DNA from: an uncultured Prevotella sp.
Lineage (GTDB): Bacteria; Bacteroidota; Bacteroidia; Bacteroidales; Bacteroidaceae
Length of the DNA stretch: 31,554 nt
NCBI GenBank assembly: GCA_900769055.1
Contig: CAAGFF010000203.1
Coordinates: 1-31,554, forward strand
Direction of reading: 5' to 3'
The position numbers and the translations under genes are program-made. The notes beneath the pieces were generated by a model that made no database searches, was not told the origin of the DNA, and saw only the letters and a list, made by a program, of their open reading frames with translations. This document shows, one piece after another, positions 23,063 to 29,911 of this stretch. Numbering within the stretch: the stretch's first letter is position 1; each line of letters starts with the position of its first letter.

Positions 23063-23160
23063 ATGAGGTTATGAGGTTATGAGGTTATGAGGTTGTGAGG
23101 GTTTTTGTAAGTTTTGTAAGTTTTGTAGGTTTTGTAGGTGAGTGTAGGTTTTGTAGGTGA
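23063..23160. repeat. Eight- and nine-base tandem repeats between xth and folE
   Basis: Four exact copies of ATGAGGTT (23063-23094) start within the xth start codon region, and are followed by several copies of a nine-base unit, GTAAGTTTT/GTAGGTTTT (about 23106-23160). The ATG of xth is at the very edge of the array, so copy number changes would alter its untranslated leader. Confidence 0.75.
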
Positions 23161-23171
23161 GAAACTATTGA

Positions 23172-23241
23172 CATTCAACCTTAAACTCTAAACCTTCAAC
23201 TTTCAACATTAAACCATAAACATTAAACTCTAAACCTTCAA
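23172..23241. repeat. Ten heptad repeats between xth and folE
   Basis: Ten consecutive seven-base units of the pattern C-N-N-N-A/C-A-A (CATTCAA, CCTTAAA, CTCTAAA, CTTTCAA and variants) run up to the folE stop codon. Read on either strand, they have the same seven-base period as the arrays at 11204, 12040, 14676 and 24529. Confidence 0.75.
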
Positions 23242-23244
23242 CTT

Positions 23245-23826
23245 TCATTTCTCTCTTAGGAGATTCATGAATTCCTGCCGGGTGTTGAGGTTATTGAATA
23301 CTCCACTGAAGTCGCTTGTTGTTGTGATTGCGTTTTGCTTCTCTACGCCTCTCATCTGCATGCACATGTGCTTAGCCTCAATGACAACCATTACGCCCTG
23401 AGGTTTGAGAGTCTCCTGTATGCAGTCTTTTATCTGTTGTGTCAGTCGTTCCTGCACCTGTAGCCTGTGGCTGTATATGTCTACGACCCTGGCAATCTTG
23501 CTTAGTCCAGTGATATGTCCGTTAGGGATATAGGCAACATGCGCCTTGCCATAGAATGGGAGCATGTGGTGCTCGCATAGCGAGAACACGTCTATGTCCT
23601 TTACTATTACCATCTGGTTGTAGTCCTCCTTGAAAAGAGCGTCGGTAAGAACCTTGTGCGGATCCTGGCTGTATCCTCTTGTCAGTATCTGCATGGCCTT
23701 AGCCACCCTCATAGGTGTCTTCTGGAGTCCTTCCCTTGTTGGGTCCTCGCCCAGCAGTCCGAGTATGTCGTGATAGTGTTCTGCGAGCTTCTCCAGCCCG
23801 TCTCTGTATTCTGTTTCTGGATTCAT
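23245..23826 (-). CDS. folE: GTP cyclohydrolase I
   Basis: FolE converts GTP to dihydroneopterin triphosphate, the first step of folate synthesis. The 193 residues cover the whole T-fold domain. Zinc ligands are present: Cys84 and His87 in CEHHMLPF, and Cys155 in KHMCMQMRG. LPFYGKAHVAYIP and the RLQVQERLTQQI helix are typical of type IA enzymes. It is part of the minus-strand unit after the SPOR gene. No riboswitch is visible in the 47 bases between the two genes. Confidence 0.96.
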   Translation of the reverse strand: MNPETEYRDGLEKLAEHYHDILGLLGEDPTREGLQKTPMRVAKAMQILTRGYSQDPHKVLTDALFKEDYNQMVIVKDIDVFSLCEHHMLPFYGKAHVAYIPNGHITGLSKIARVVDIYSHRLQVQERLTQQIKDCIQETLKPQGVMVVIEAKHMCMQMRGVEKQNAITTTSDFSGVFNNLNTRQEFMNLLREK

Positions 23827-23873
23827 GTCTTATATGTGTGCGGTGCGCAGATTGGCACCAGCTGCTGTTGCAG

Positions 23874-24524
23874 TTATTTATCTTGTACGGTTATCTGTCC
23901 TTTCACTATTGTTGCTGCTGTGTAGCCCATCTCCTTGACGAGTTTCAGCATTTGGTTGGCCTCTTCGTATGTGCGGTAGTTGCCTATTCTGCATATCCAC
24001 CTTGGGGAATAGAAGTGTACGTAGACAGGTTGGTCGGGGTATTTCATTTTTATTGCGTTGCCAATGCTTTCTGCCTTCAGTCTGTCGGCTTTGGAGTTTC
24101 TGCCAGCGAATGCCTGCACCCTGTAGCCTGTTGTCTTATAGCTGTTTTTCATCACCTTCTTCCTCATGTCCACGGTGGGTATGTTCATCTCGTTGCCACC
24201 ATCGTTGTCGTCGTCATGTCTGGTTGTCTCGTGTGCCGGTGATGAGTTCTGGCTATCGTTGCGTGGCTTGGCGGCGGCAGCCTTGTCTTCTGTTTTCTGC
24301 TGTGCCTTCTGTGCAGCAAGTTTCTGACTCTCGGTCTGTGCTGGTCTGCTGTTAACAAGCTGTTCTATCTCGGCACTCTGTGTGACGCTCACAGTAGCCT
24401 TACCGTTGCTGTTCTGCCTTAGATGGTCTGTGAAGGTCTGTGCCGTGATGGTGCCAAACGGACTAAGCCACAACAACAATGCTGTGACTATGGTGGCTAC
24501 GGTATGTGATATTGATTGGGTCAT
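23874..24524 (-). CDS. Secreted SPOR-domain protein
   Basis: A 216-residue envelope protein. The signal sequence covers about residues 1-28 (hydrophobic VATIVTALLLWLSPFGTITA, processed near AQT). A disordered, charged linker rich in Ala/Gln/Lys/Asp follows (about 50-115), then a SPOR domain at about 130-210: YRVQAFAGRNSKADRLKAES at its start and WICRIGNYRTYEEANQMLK further on. SPOR domains bind denuded peptidoglycan glycans, often at division sites. The SPOR domain is directed to the periplasm; no enzymatic part is attached. It sits between tpiA and folE; this neighbourhood is conserved in Bacteroides as I recall it. A gap of 173 bases separates it from the tpiA stop. Confidence 0.85.
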   Translation of the reverse strand: MTQSISHTVATIVTALLLWLSPFGTITAQTFTDHLRQNSNGKATVSVTQSAEIEQLVNSRPAQTESQKLAAQKAQQKTEDKAAAAKPRNDSQNSSPAHETTRHDDDNDGGNEMNIPTVDMRKKVMKNSYKTTGYRVQAFAGRNSKADRLKAESIGNAIKMKYPDQPVYVHFYSPRWICRIGNYRTYEEANQMLKLVKEMGYTAATIVKGQITVQDK

Positions 24525-24528
24525 GGAA

Positions 24529-24605
24529 GAGTGATGAGTGAATATTGAAGAGTGATGAGTGAATATTGAAGAGTGAATGTTGAATATTGAAGAGTGAAAA
24601 GTGAA
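24529..24605. repeat. Eleven heptad repeats between the SPOR gene and tpiA
   Basis: Eleven consecutive seven-base units (GAGTGAT, GAGTGAA, TATTGAA and variants). A partly inverted echo (TTCACTCTTC at 24666-24675) lies near the tpiA stop and can pair with GAAGAGTGAA at 24589-24598. Between them is a small palindrome, CCAATAG-T-CTATTGG (24610-24624). No clear terminator is present. Confidence 0.75.
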
Positions 24606-24697
24606 GAATCCAATAGTCTATTGGGTCTTGTAACCGTATCATCAATCAATATGGCTATATGAATCTTCACTCTTCCCTCTTCATTCTTCACTTTCTA

Positions 24698-25456
24698 TTA
24701 TTTCCACGCATCGATGATGCCCTTGAAGTCAGCGGCCTTGAGTGATGCACCGCCGATGAGTCCACCGTCGATATCAGGCTTTGCGAACAGCTCAGGAGCA
24801 TTGCTTGCCTTGCAGCTACCACCATAGAGGATGCTGGTGTTGTCGGCAACTTCCTGTCCGTATTTCTCTGCTACGACGCTGCGGATGTAGGCATGGATGT
24901 CTTCTGCCTGCTCGGCAGTTGCTGTCAGACCGGTACCGATAGCCCAGATTGGCTCGTATGCGATAACGATGTTGGCAAACTCCTCTGCTGTGAGGTTGAA
25001 TACGCTACCCTCAAGCTCGGCCTTTACTACCTCGTTCTGCTTGTTGGCCTCGCGCTCTTCCTTGCTCTCGCCGATGCAGAAGATTACCTTCAGACCATTC
25101 TTCAAAGCGAGGAGCACCTTCTCCTTAAGTATCTCTGGAGTCTCGTTGTAGTACTCGCGACGCTCAGAGTGACCAAGGATTACATACTGTGCGCCAGTGC
25201 TCTTTACCATCTCTGCTGATACCTCACCAGTGAAGGCACCCTTCTCCTTGTCAGCGCAGTTCTCAGCACCAAGTGCTACTACGTCCTGATTGAGGAACTG
25301 GGCTACGCTTGCCAGGTGGATGAACGGTGTGCAGATGATGACACCGCAGTTTGGCTTCTCGGCAGTAAGTGTGTCGTTAAGCTCCTTTGCCAGGGCGATA
25401 CCCTCTTGCAGGTTCATGTTCATTTTCCAGTTACCTGCTACGATTTTCTTTCTCAT
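24698..25456 (-). CDS. tpiA: Triosephosphate isomerase (internal start of the fused frame)
   Basis: Triosephosphate isomerase interconverts dihydroxyacetone phosphate and glyceraldehyde 3-phosphate. From the internal ATG at 25456 the product has 252 residues, the standard length. Active-site residues are complete: Asn9 and Lys11 in AGNWKMN, His96 in ILGHSERR, Glu168 in AYEPIWAIGTG, plus the phosphate-binding YGGSCKASN and GGLIGGASL. The Met is exactly where TIM begins in other bacteria, with an A-rich stretch (AACAAAAAGCAAC) before it as is common in this phylum. I therefore expect free TIM to be made from this start whether or not the longer fusion also exists. Confidence 0.85.
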   Translation of the reverse strand: MRKKIVAGNWKMNMNLQEGIALAKELNDTLTAEKPNCGVIICTPFIHLASVAQFLNQDVVALGAENCADKEKGAFTGEVSAEMVKSTGAQYVILGHSERREYYNETPEILKEKVLLALKNGLKVIFCIGESKEEREANKQNEVVKAELEGSVFNLTAEEFANIVIAYEPIWAIGTGLTATAEQAEDIHAYIRSVVAEKYGQEVADNTSILYGGSCKASNAPELFAKPDIDGGLIGGASLKAADFKGIIDAWK

Positions 25457-26767
25457 GTTGCTTTTTGTTTTAAGATGTTTAATATGCTGTTGTGGTTTCT
25501 CTCTGTTTCTTCTTATCCATTTGGTCCATGCCCATGTACGGTCGGCAAGGGTCAGTACCGTCAGCGGCATTATGAACCACAGGATGACAAGCAGTACCTT
25601 CTCCGATGCTGGCCGTGTGTTTTCGTGCAGCGACTGTAGCTCGTCGGGCGATATCTCTGGGTCATTGATGTCGGGTAGGGCGTTGTGGCTCCATTTCCCC
25701 ACTACCACGGGACCTCGTAGCATAATCAGTCCCGGATTGCTTCTGATGACCGTCTTGAGTGTTGTCTCGTCGGTGTTGGCAAACGGGTATTCAGCTCCTG
25801 TTATGTCCTGCCAGTGCTGTATGTCCTTGCCCGTACTTGCTGTCAGGCAGTAGAAGGGTATATCATGCTGCTTTGCATACTCGTATATGCGGTCGATGTC
25901 ACCGAAGTTGGAGTCGTCGGCAGTCTCCAGGTGTGGAGATATTAGCAGGAATGTGTAGCCCTCGTGCGACAGAATGCTGCTGGTTGCATCAGTGCCGTCC
26001 TCAAGCTGTATGCTGAAATCATGTATTGGCGGCACATACCCCTCACTTGTCTGCACGGTCTTCGAGTCGATGAATGTCCATGTGGAGTCGGGGTAGTCCT
26101 CCAGTGTAAACTCCTTGCGCTCGCCGTTCTTCTCCATGATGAAAGTCGTAGAGAATTGCGGCAGTGGAGCATCGGCTGGTATCTCCATGCCTTTCAGCAG
26201 GTCAGCTCCAATGTGATATGGGCGGAAGTCGAATGGCGGCAGCAGATACAGGCTCAGCAGCGAGGAGGCAAGGCTGAAGAGTATTGTATAGTTGATGGCT
26301 ATCCATTGTGCGGGTCTCGATATGAACCTGTACATTCTCATTGGCCATGCGCAGACGGTTGCCGCACATACCAGCAGGACAACATTCTTTGCCAGGGTCT
26401 GCATGTTGCTCAGCACTACGGCGTCGCCAAAGCATCCACAGTCGGAAACAGGGTTGGCTATGGCTATCCATACCGTCGTGGCAGTCATGACCACCATGAA
26501 GAGCAGCATCACCGCAGACGTTGCCCTGCGCCTGATGGCGAAGAGCATGAATATGCCCAACGAGAACTCTATCGCAGACAGCGCTATCGACGAGCACAGC
26601 GTCAGCCAGTCTGGGACGTAGGCCGCAAGGTCCAGAGCAGCGAGGTAGTCGTGTATCTTATACTGCGTGCCCAAGGGGTCGCTGGCCTTCACGTATCCGG
26701 AGAAGATGAAGGTCAGTCCCAGCACTATGCGGCAGACGTTGGCGGCTATGGTCTTGATTTTGTCCAA
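24698..26767 (-). CDS. DoxX-like membrane protein fused in frame to TIM
   Basis: One uninterrupted frame of 689 codons joins two proteins normally encoded separately. Residues 1-137 form a DoxX/MauE-like four-helix membrane domain with a CGC motif (Cys110, Cys112 in SDCGCFGD). A further membrane segment (about 157-178), an extracytoplasmic domain (about 180-385) with thioredoxin-like secondary structure but no CxxC that I can see, and a last membrane helix (about 391-411) follow. After a short basic linker (about 415-437, HIKHLKTKSN) comes a complete triosephosphate isomerase (438-689). No stop codon separates the halves; the only TAA near the junction is out of frame. Either a true fusion is made, which would tether TIM to the membrane, or TIM is translated from its own ATG. 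The upstream half starts four bases after the DUF1599 gene ends. Confidence 0.75.
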   Translation of the reverse strand: MDKIKTIAANVCRIVLGLTFIFSGYVKASDPLGTQYKIHDYLAALDLAAYVPDWLTLCSSIALSAIEFSLGIFMLFAIRRRATSAVMLLFMVVMTATTVWIAIANPVSDCGCFGDAVVLSNMQTLAKNVVLLVCAATVCAWPMRMYRFISRPAQWIAINYTILFSLASSLLSLYLLPPFDFRPYHIGADLLKGMEIPADAPLPQFSTTFIMEKNGERKEFTLEDYPDSTWTFIDSKTVQTSEGYVPPIHDFSIQLEDGTDATSSILSHEGYTFLLISPHLETADDSNFGDIDRIYEYAKQHDIPFYCLTASTGKDIQHWQDITGAEYPFANTDETTLKTVIRSNPGLIMLRGPVVVGKWSHNALPDINDPEISPDELQSLHENTRPASEKVLLVILWFIMPLTVLTLADRTWAWTKWIRRNREKPQQHIKHLKTKSNMRKKIVAGNWKMNMNLQEGIALAKELNDTLTAEKPNCGVIICTPFIHLASVAQFLNQDVVALGAENCADKEKGAFTGEVSAEMVKSTGAQYVILGHSERREYYNETPEILKEKVLLALKNGLKVIFCIGESKEEREANKQNEVVKAELEGSVFNLTAEEFANIVIAYEPIWAIGTGLTATAEQAEDIHAYIRSVVAEKYGQEVADNTSILYGGSCKASNAPELFAKPDIDGGLIGGASLKAADFKGIIDAWK

Positions 26768-26771
26768 TGTG

Positions 26772-27311
26772 TCAGGCGAGTTTTATTGCTCCGAATACGG
26801 CATAGTTGATGATGTCCATATAGTTGGCGTCAATACCCTCTGATACGAGTGTAGCTCCGTTGATGTCCTCTATCTCCTTCACCCTCTGCAGCTTGGTGAG
26901 TATGAAGTCGGTGTACGACGTTGTCCTCATGTCTCTCCATGCCTCATCGTAGTCGTGGTTCTTTCTCGTCATTAGCGCCAGTGCCTCGCTGGCCTTCTGG
27001 TCGTATAGTGCCATGGCCTCCACAGGAGTGATGTCCGGGTGGTCGGCAAAGCCTTTGTCGAGTTGTATCAGTCCTACGATGCCGTAGTTGATGAGCGCTA
27101 TGAACTCTGGGCGTATGCCCTCTCCGACCATCGACACCTGTTTGGTTTCGAGCGACCTGATGCGCTTGGCCTTGATGAATAGCTGGTCTGTGAGCGATGA
27201 TGGTCTCAGTATGCGCCATGACGCTCCGTAGTCATGCAGCTTCTTCTCGAAGAGACTCCTGCATTCCGCCAGTATGTCCTTGAACTGTTGCTCAGTGTTC
27301 TGTTGTCTCAT
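26772..27311 (-). CDS. DUF1599 protein with tandem duplicated domain
   Basis: A 179-residue cytoplasmic protein made of two copies of the same domain (DUF1599, also called nucleotide modification associated domain 1). The first copy spans about residues 10-90 (FKDILAECRSLFEKKLHDYG...FIALINYGIVGLIQL), the second about 100-179 (ALALMTRKNHDYDEAWRDM...YMDIINYAVFGAIKLA). Shared landmarks are K-x-H-D-Y near the start and I-I/L-N-Y near the end of each. The domain has been linked to nucleotide-modification systems in some settings, but here it sits among housekeeping genes and no function is assigned. The frame could start at 27332, but the promoter element TAACTTTG (27320-27327) lies inside that extension, so ATG 27311 is chosen. 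It overlaps nothing; the DoxX-TIM gene follows after four bases. Confidence 0.85.
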   Translation of the reverse strand: MRQQNTEQQFKDILAECRSLFEKKLHDYGASWRILRPSSLTDQLFIKAKRIRSLETKQVSMVGEGIRPEFIALINYGIVGLIQLDKGFADHPDITPVEAMALYDQKASEALALMTRKNHDYDEAWRDMRTTSYTDFILTKLQRVKEIEDINGATLVSEGIDANYMDIINYAVFGAIKLA

Positions 27312-27319
27312 AATGTGCG

Positions 27320-27327
27320 CAAAGTTA
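27320..27327 (-). promoter_or_regulatory. -7 promoter element immediately before DUF1599 gene
   Basis: TAACTTTG on the minus strand, only eight bases before the ATG at 27311. There is no strong TTTG at the -33 position. If used, transcription would begin within a few bases of the start codon, giving a nearly leaderless message. Confidence 0.55.
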
Positions 27328-27408
27328 CTCATTATTGTTGGAATATCGCACCCGTGACGGCAAATTTTTTATATTTTTCCGTCATCTGTGGACTGTCTGG
27401 GTGTGCCT

Positions 27409-27822
27409 TTACTTTCCTTCCTGTTGTCTTTTCAGTATAATTCTGACTGTGCCGCAAAGGGCCTCATACCTTATCTTCAGAGAGTCTCTTCTCACGCCGA
27501 GCTTGTTGCGTGTGGCAATGTCCGTGGCGTTTGCCATCTGCTTCTCTACCGCCATCAGGGCAGAGTCCGTAACGGCTATGTCCTGTCTGGCAAGGCGCAG
27601 CGATGCGTCCTGCCATATCTCCAAAGCCTGCTCCCTTTGCTTGATGGCTTTTGGGAAACGCTGCCTCAGCGACTTTATGGAGTCGAGAGCCTCGGCGTAG
27701 TGTCCGTTGTCGCGCAGGGTGCAGATGTTGTCGAGCATGGCCTGAGCCTCTTTGCTTCCGCTGTCGTCGCAAGCCGTGAGCAGAAATGCCATGGCTGCTA
27801 ATATAATTATGTGTTTTCTCAT
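27409..27822 (-). CDS. Small lipoprotein, helical, function unknown
   Basis: A 137-residue lipoprotein: the signal peptide ends in LLTAC with Cys18 as the lipid-bearing residue, followed by DDSGS, acidic residues that in Bacteroidetes are compatible with surface or outer-membrane sorting. The rest is helical and charged, with a TPR-like helix pair (LDNICTLRDNGHYAEALDSIKSLRQRFP, about 30-58, cut here as LDNICTLRDNGHYAEALD and SIKSLRQRFP). I do not recognise a named family. Start chosen at 27822, after the promoter at 27845-27875; the longer frame to 27909 runs through the promoter. It is the first minus-strand gene from the divergent promoter it shares with cca. Confidence 0.75.
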   Translation of the reverse strand: MRKHIIILAAMAFLLTACDDSGSKEAQAMLDNICTLRDNGHYAEALDSIKSLRQRFPKAIKQREQALEIWQDASLRLARQDIAVTDSALMAVEKQMANATDIATRNKLGVRRDSLKIRYEALCGTVRIILKRQQEGK

Positions 27823-27844
27823 ATCAAGTGTTGTCAATCCGTGG

Positions 27845-27875
27845 CAAAGATAGTGCAAACGAGCGAAACAACAAA
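27845..27875 (-). promoter_or_regulatory. Promoter for the lipoprotein gene (divergent pair)
   Basis: TTTG (27872-27875), 19 bases, TATCTTTG (27845-27852) on the minus strand. It contains an exact copy of the 20-mer CTCGTTTGCACTATCTTTGC (27844-27863 in reverse), also present at 1955-1974 and 2017-2036. Confidence 0.85.
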
Positions 27876-27893
27876 GAAAAAACTCGTTTTTGT

Positions 27894-27924
27894 TTTGCCG
27901 TGTCTTCAATTCTCACTACCTTTG
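27894..27924 (+). promoter_or_regulatory. Promoter for cca (divergent pair)
   Basis: TTTG (27894-27897), 19 bases, TACCTTTG (27917-27924), 21 bases before the ATG at 27946. Its -33 element lies 18 bases from that of the divergent lipoprotein promoter, the same back-to-back layout as at 1956-2035. Confidence 0.85.
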
Positions 27925-27945
27925 CACTCTAAAAAAATCCACGTA

Positions 27946-29367
27946 ATGAGAAACCTCACTAATGCCCAACTGGCAGAATTGCTTGATAAAGACATATTCC
28001 ACAAGATATCTCAGGCCGCCGACTCGCTTGGCCTCGAATGCTATGTCGTTGGCGGCTACGTCCGCGACCTTTTTCTTGAGCGGCCGTCAGAAGATATTGA
28101 CGTGGTTGTTGTTGGCAGTGGCATTAGCGTGGCTACTGCATTGAAGAATATCCTCGGCAAGTCTGCCCACCTCTCGGTGTTCCGCAATTTCGGTACGGCA
28201 CAGGTGAAGTACAGAAACACGGAGGTGGAGTTTGTCGGTGCCCGGAGGGAGAGCTACAGCCACAATTCGCGCAAGCCCATTGTCGAGGAGGGAACCCTTG
28301 CCGACGACCAGAACCGCCGTGACTTTACCATCAACGCCATGGCCGTATGCCTCAATGCAGACAGGTTTGGTGAGCTGGTAGACCCATTCGATGGTGTCTA
28401 CGACCTTGAGGATGGAATTATTGCCACACCATTGGATCCCGACATAACTTTCTCTGACGACCCTCTGCGCATGCTGCGCTGCGTGAGGTTCGCCACACAG
28501 CTCAATTTCACCATTGAGCCAGAGACCTTCGAGGCTCTTGGCCGTAATGCTCACAGGCTTGAGATTATCAGCGGCGAGCGCATACAGTCCGAGCTGAACA
28601 AAATTATGCTCTCTGCGCATCCCAGCCGTGGCTTCTATTATCTGCGTGAGTCGGGACTCCTCGACCTTGTCCTGCCTGAGCTTGTGAGGCTCGATGTGGT
28701 GGAGACACGCAACGGCAGGGCGCACAAGAACAACTACGACCATACGCTGGAGGTACTGGAGAACGTTTGCCAGAAGAGCGACAATCTGTGGCTCAGATGG
28801 GCTGCTCTGCTGCATGACGTGGGTAAGCCGAAGAGCAAGCGGTGGGAACCAGCGGTGGGATGGACGTTCCACAACCATAACTACATTGGTGCCAAAATGG
28901 TACCAGAGATATTCAAGAGGCTGAAGATGCCGCTTGACATGAAGATGAAGTATGTGCAGAAGCTCGTTGACCTGCACATGCGTCCTATTGTCATTGCCGA
29001 CGAGGAGGTCACCGACAGTGCCGTCCGCCGGCTTGTCAATGATGCTGGCGATGACATTGATGACCTTATGACTCTTTGCGAGGCTGACATCACGAGCAAG
29101 AACAGCGTGCGCAAACGTCAGTTCCTCGACAACTTCCGGATGGTTAGGGAGAAAATCAAAGACCTTAAGGACCGTGACTTCAAGCGCTTGCTCCAGCCCG
29201 TCATCGATGGTAACGAGATTATGGAGATGTTCAATCTAAAGCCCTCCCGCGAGGTTGGCGTGCTTAAGAAGACCCTCAAGGATGCCGTGCTCGACAATAA
29301 GGTAGAGAACGAGCGTGAGCCTCTTATGCAGCTGCTTTTGGAGAAGGCTAAGCAAATGGGGTTGTAA
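27946..29367 (+). CDS. cca: CCA-adding enzyme / poly(A) polymerase family, with HD domain
   Basis: A 473-residue class II nucleotidyltransferase that adds or repairs the CCA end of tRNAs. From the ATG at 27946 (the upstream extension to 27811 crosses the promoter), the N-terminal head has GGYVRD at 36-41 and catalytic Asp50 and Asp52 in SEDIDVVV. The neck follows (RRDFTINAMA, LRMLRCVRFA). A C-terminal HD domain begins near His290-Asp291 (LLHDVGKPKSKRW) with HNHNYIGAKM after it. HD-containing members can also have 2',3'-cyclic phosphodiesterase or phosphatase activity. It is transcribed divergently from the lipoprotein gene. Sequence alone does not fully separate CCA-adding from poly(A) activity, but CCA-adding is the usual function of this form in Bacteroidetes. 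Confidence 0.9.
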   Translation: MRNLTNAQLAELLDKDIFHKISQAADSLGLECYVVGGYVRDLFLERPSEDIDVVVVGSGISVATALKNILGKSAHLSVFRNFGTAQVKYRNTEVEFVGARRESYSHNSRKPIVEEGTLADDQNRRDFTINAMAVCLNADRFGELVDPFDGVYDLEDGIIATPLDPDITFSDDPLRMLRCVRFATQLNFTIEPETFEALGRNAHRLEIISGERIQSELNKIMLSAHPSRGFYYLRESGLLDLVLPELVRLDVVETRNGRAHKNNYDHTLEVLENVCQKSDNLWLRWAALLHDVGKPKSKRWEPAVGWTFHNHNYIGAKMVPEIFKRLKMPLDMKMKYVQKLVDLHMRPIVIADEEVTDSAVRRLVNDAGDDIDDLMTLCEADITSKNSVRKRQFLDNFRMVREKIKDLKDRDFKRLLQPVIDGNEIMEMFNLKPSREVGVLKKTLKDAVLDNKVENEREPLMQLLLEKAKQMGL

Positions 29368-29410
29368 ATCCCTCCTTTTTACGTTCTGCCAAAATTGAAC
29401 GATCGTTGCA

Positions 29411-29542
29411 GATATCTGCGTTGGCAATATCAGATATCTGCGTTGGCAATATCAGATACCTGCGTTGGCAATTTCAGTTACCTGCGTTGGCAATTTCAGT
29501 TACCTGCGTTGGCAATTTCAGTTACCTGCGTTGGCAATTTCA
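29411..29542. repeat. 22-base tandem repeat, six copies
   Basis: Six contiguous 22-base units, 29411-29542, followed by a partial one. The last three are identical (GTTACCTGCGTTGGCAATTTCA, given as GTTACCTGCGTTGG plus CAATTTCA); the first two read GATATCTGCG with AATATCA; the third is a hybrid. Since 22 is not a multiple of three, the array does not encode a stable protein. It starts 44 bases after the cca stop. The rest of this 544-base gap holds a terminator (29569-29591), the adaptor promoter (29767-29797), and, at 29592-29766, nothing that I recognise. Confidence 0.9.
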
Positions 29543-29568
29543 GATACTTAAGCTTTGTCTCCGAAAAA

Positions 29569-29591
29569 GTGTCACAAGTGACACAGTTTTT
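29569..29591 (+). terminator. Probable terminator after cca and the tandem array
   Basis: GTGTCAC-AA-GTGACAC (29569-29584), able to form a six-pair stem with a four-base loop, followed after two bases by TTTTTT. It is also a perfect two-fold symmetric site of the type bound by dimeric regulators, so an operator role is possible. Confidence 0.55.
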
Positions 29592-29766
29592 TGTAAAGCA
29601 TGATAGTAAATAGATATAGTTATATAGAATAGTTAGACCATTCTAAAAAAATTACGCACTCACTTTGATTTATCAACGAAAAAGGAGTTTTGTGGTCTTG
29701 CTCTGTGCTGTATGTCTTGACGATTCAAAACTATACGAAATCTTTGTTAAAAAACTAATATGCAGG

Positions 29767-29797
29767 CTTTAGTTTCCGATGATTATTGTTACTTTTG
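29767..29797 (+). promoter_or_regulatory. Promoter of the RND efflux operon
   Basis: TACTTTTG (29790-29797) fits TAnnTTTG; CTTTAG with TTT at 29768-29770 lies about 19 bases upstream as an imperfect -33 element. It leaves an AT-rich leader of about 110 bases before the adaptor ATG, including a five-base hairpin (ATGCT/AGCAT, 29806-29821). No regulator gene (such as TetR) lies between this promoter and the operon. Confidence 0.5.
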
Positions 29798-29911
29798 CAA
29801 AGCAAATGCTAATGTGAGCATCCAAATAGCATGTTTTTACAATTTCAGATATTAATTTGGTCGGGATATCAAAGTTTGAAATATAATTATATAAAACTAT
29901 AAACATTAGGT

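Noticed and set aside
25964..26809. 281-codon open frame on the plus strand
   Set aside because: It is antisense to the DoxX-like membrane gene, with biased composition (His/Arg/Gln-rich) and no recognisable domain; the minus-strand gene explains it.
27811..27945. 45-residue extension of the CCA-adding enzyme
   Set aside because: It crosses both divergent promoters and has no family similarity.
29411..29542. CRISPR array
   Set aside because: Units are contiguous with no spacers, and no cas genes are nearby.
29395..29613. Small open frames across the 22-base repeats
   Set aside because: The peptides are only translations of the tandem repeat in rotating frames; no start signal or family match.
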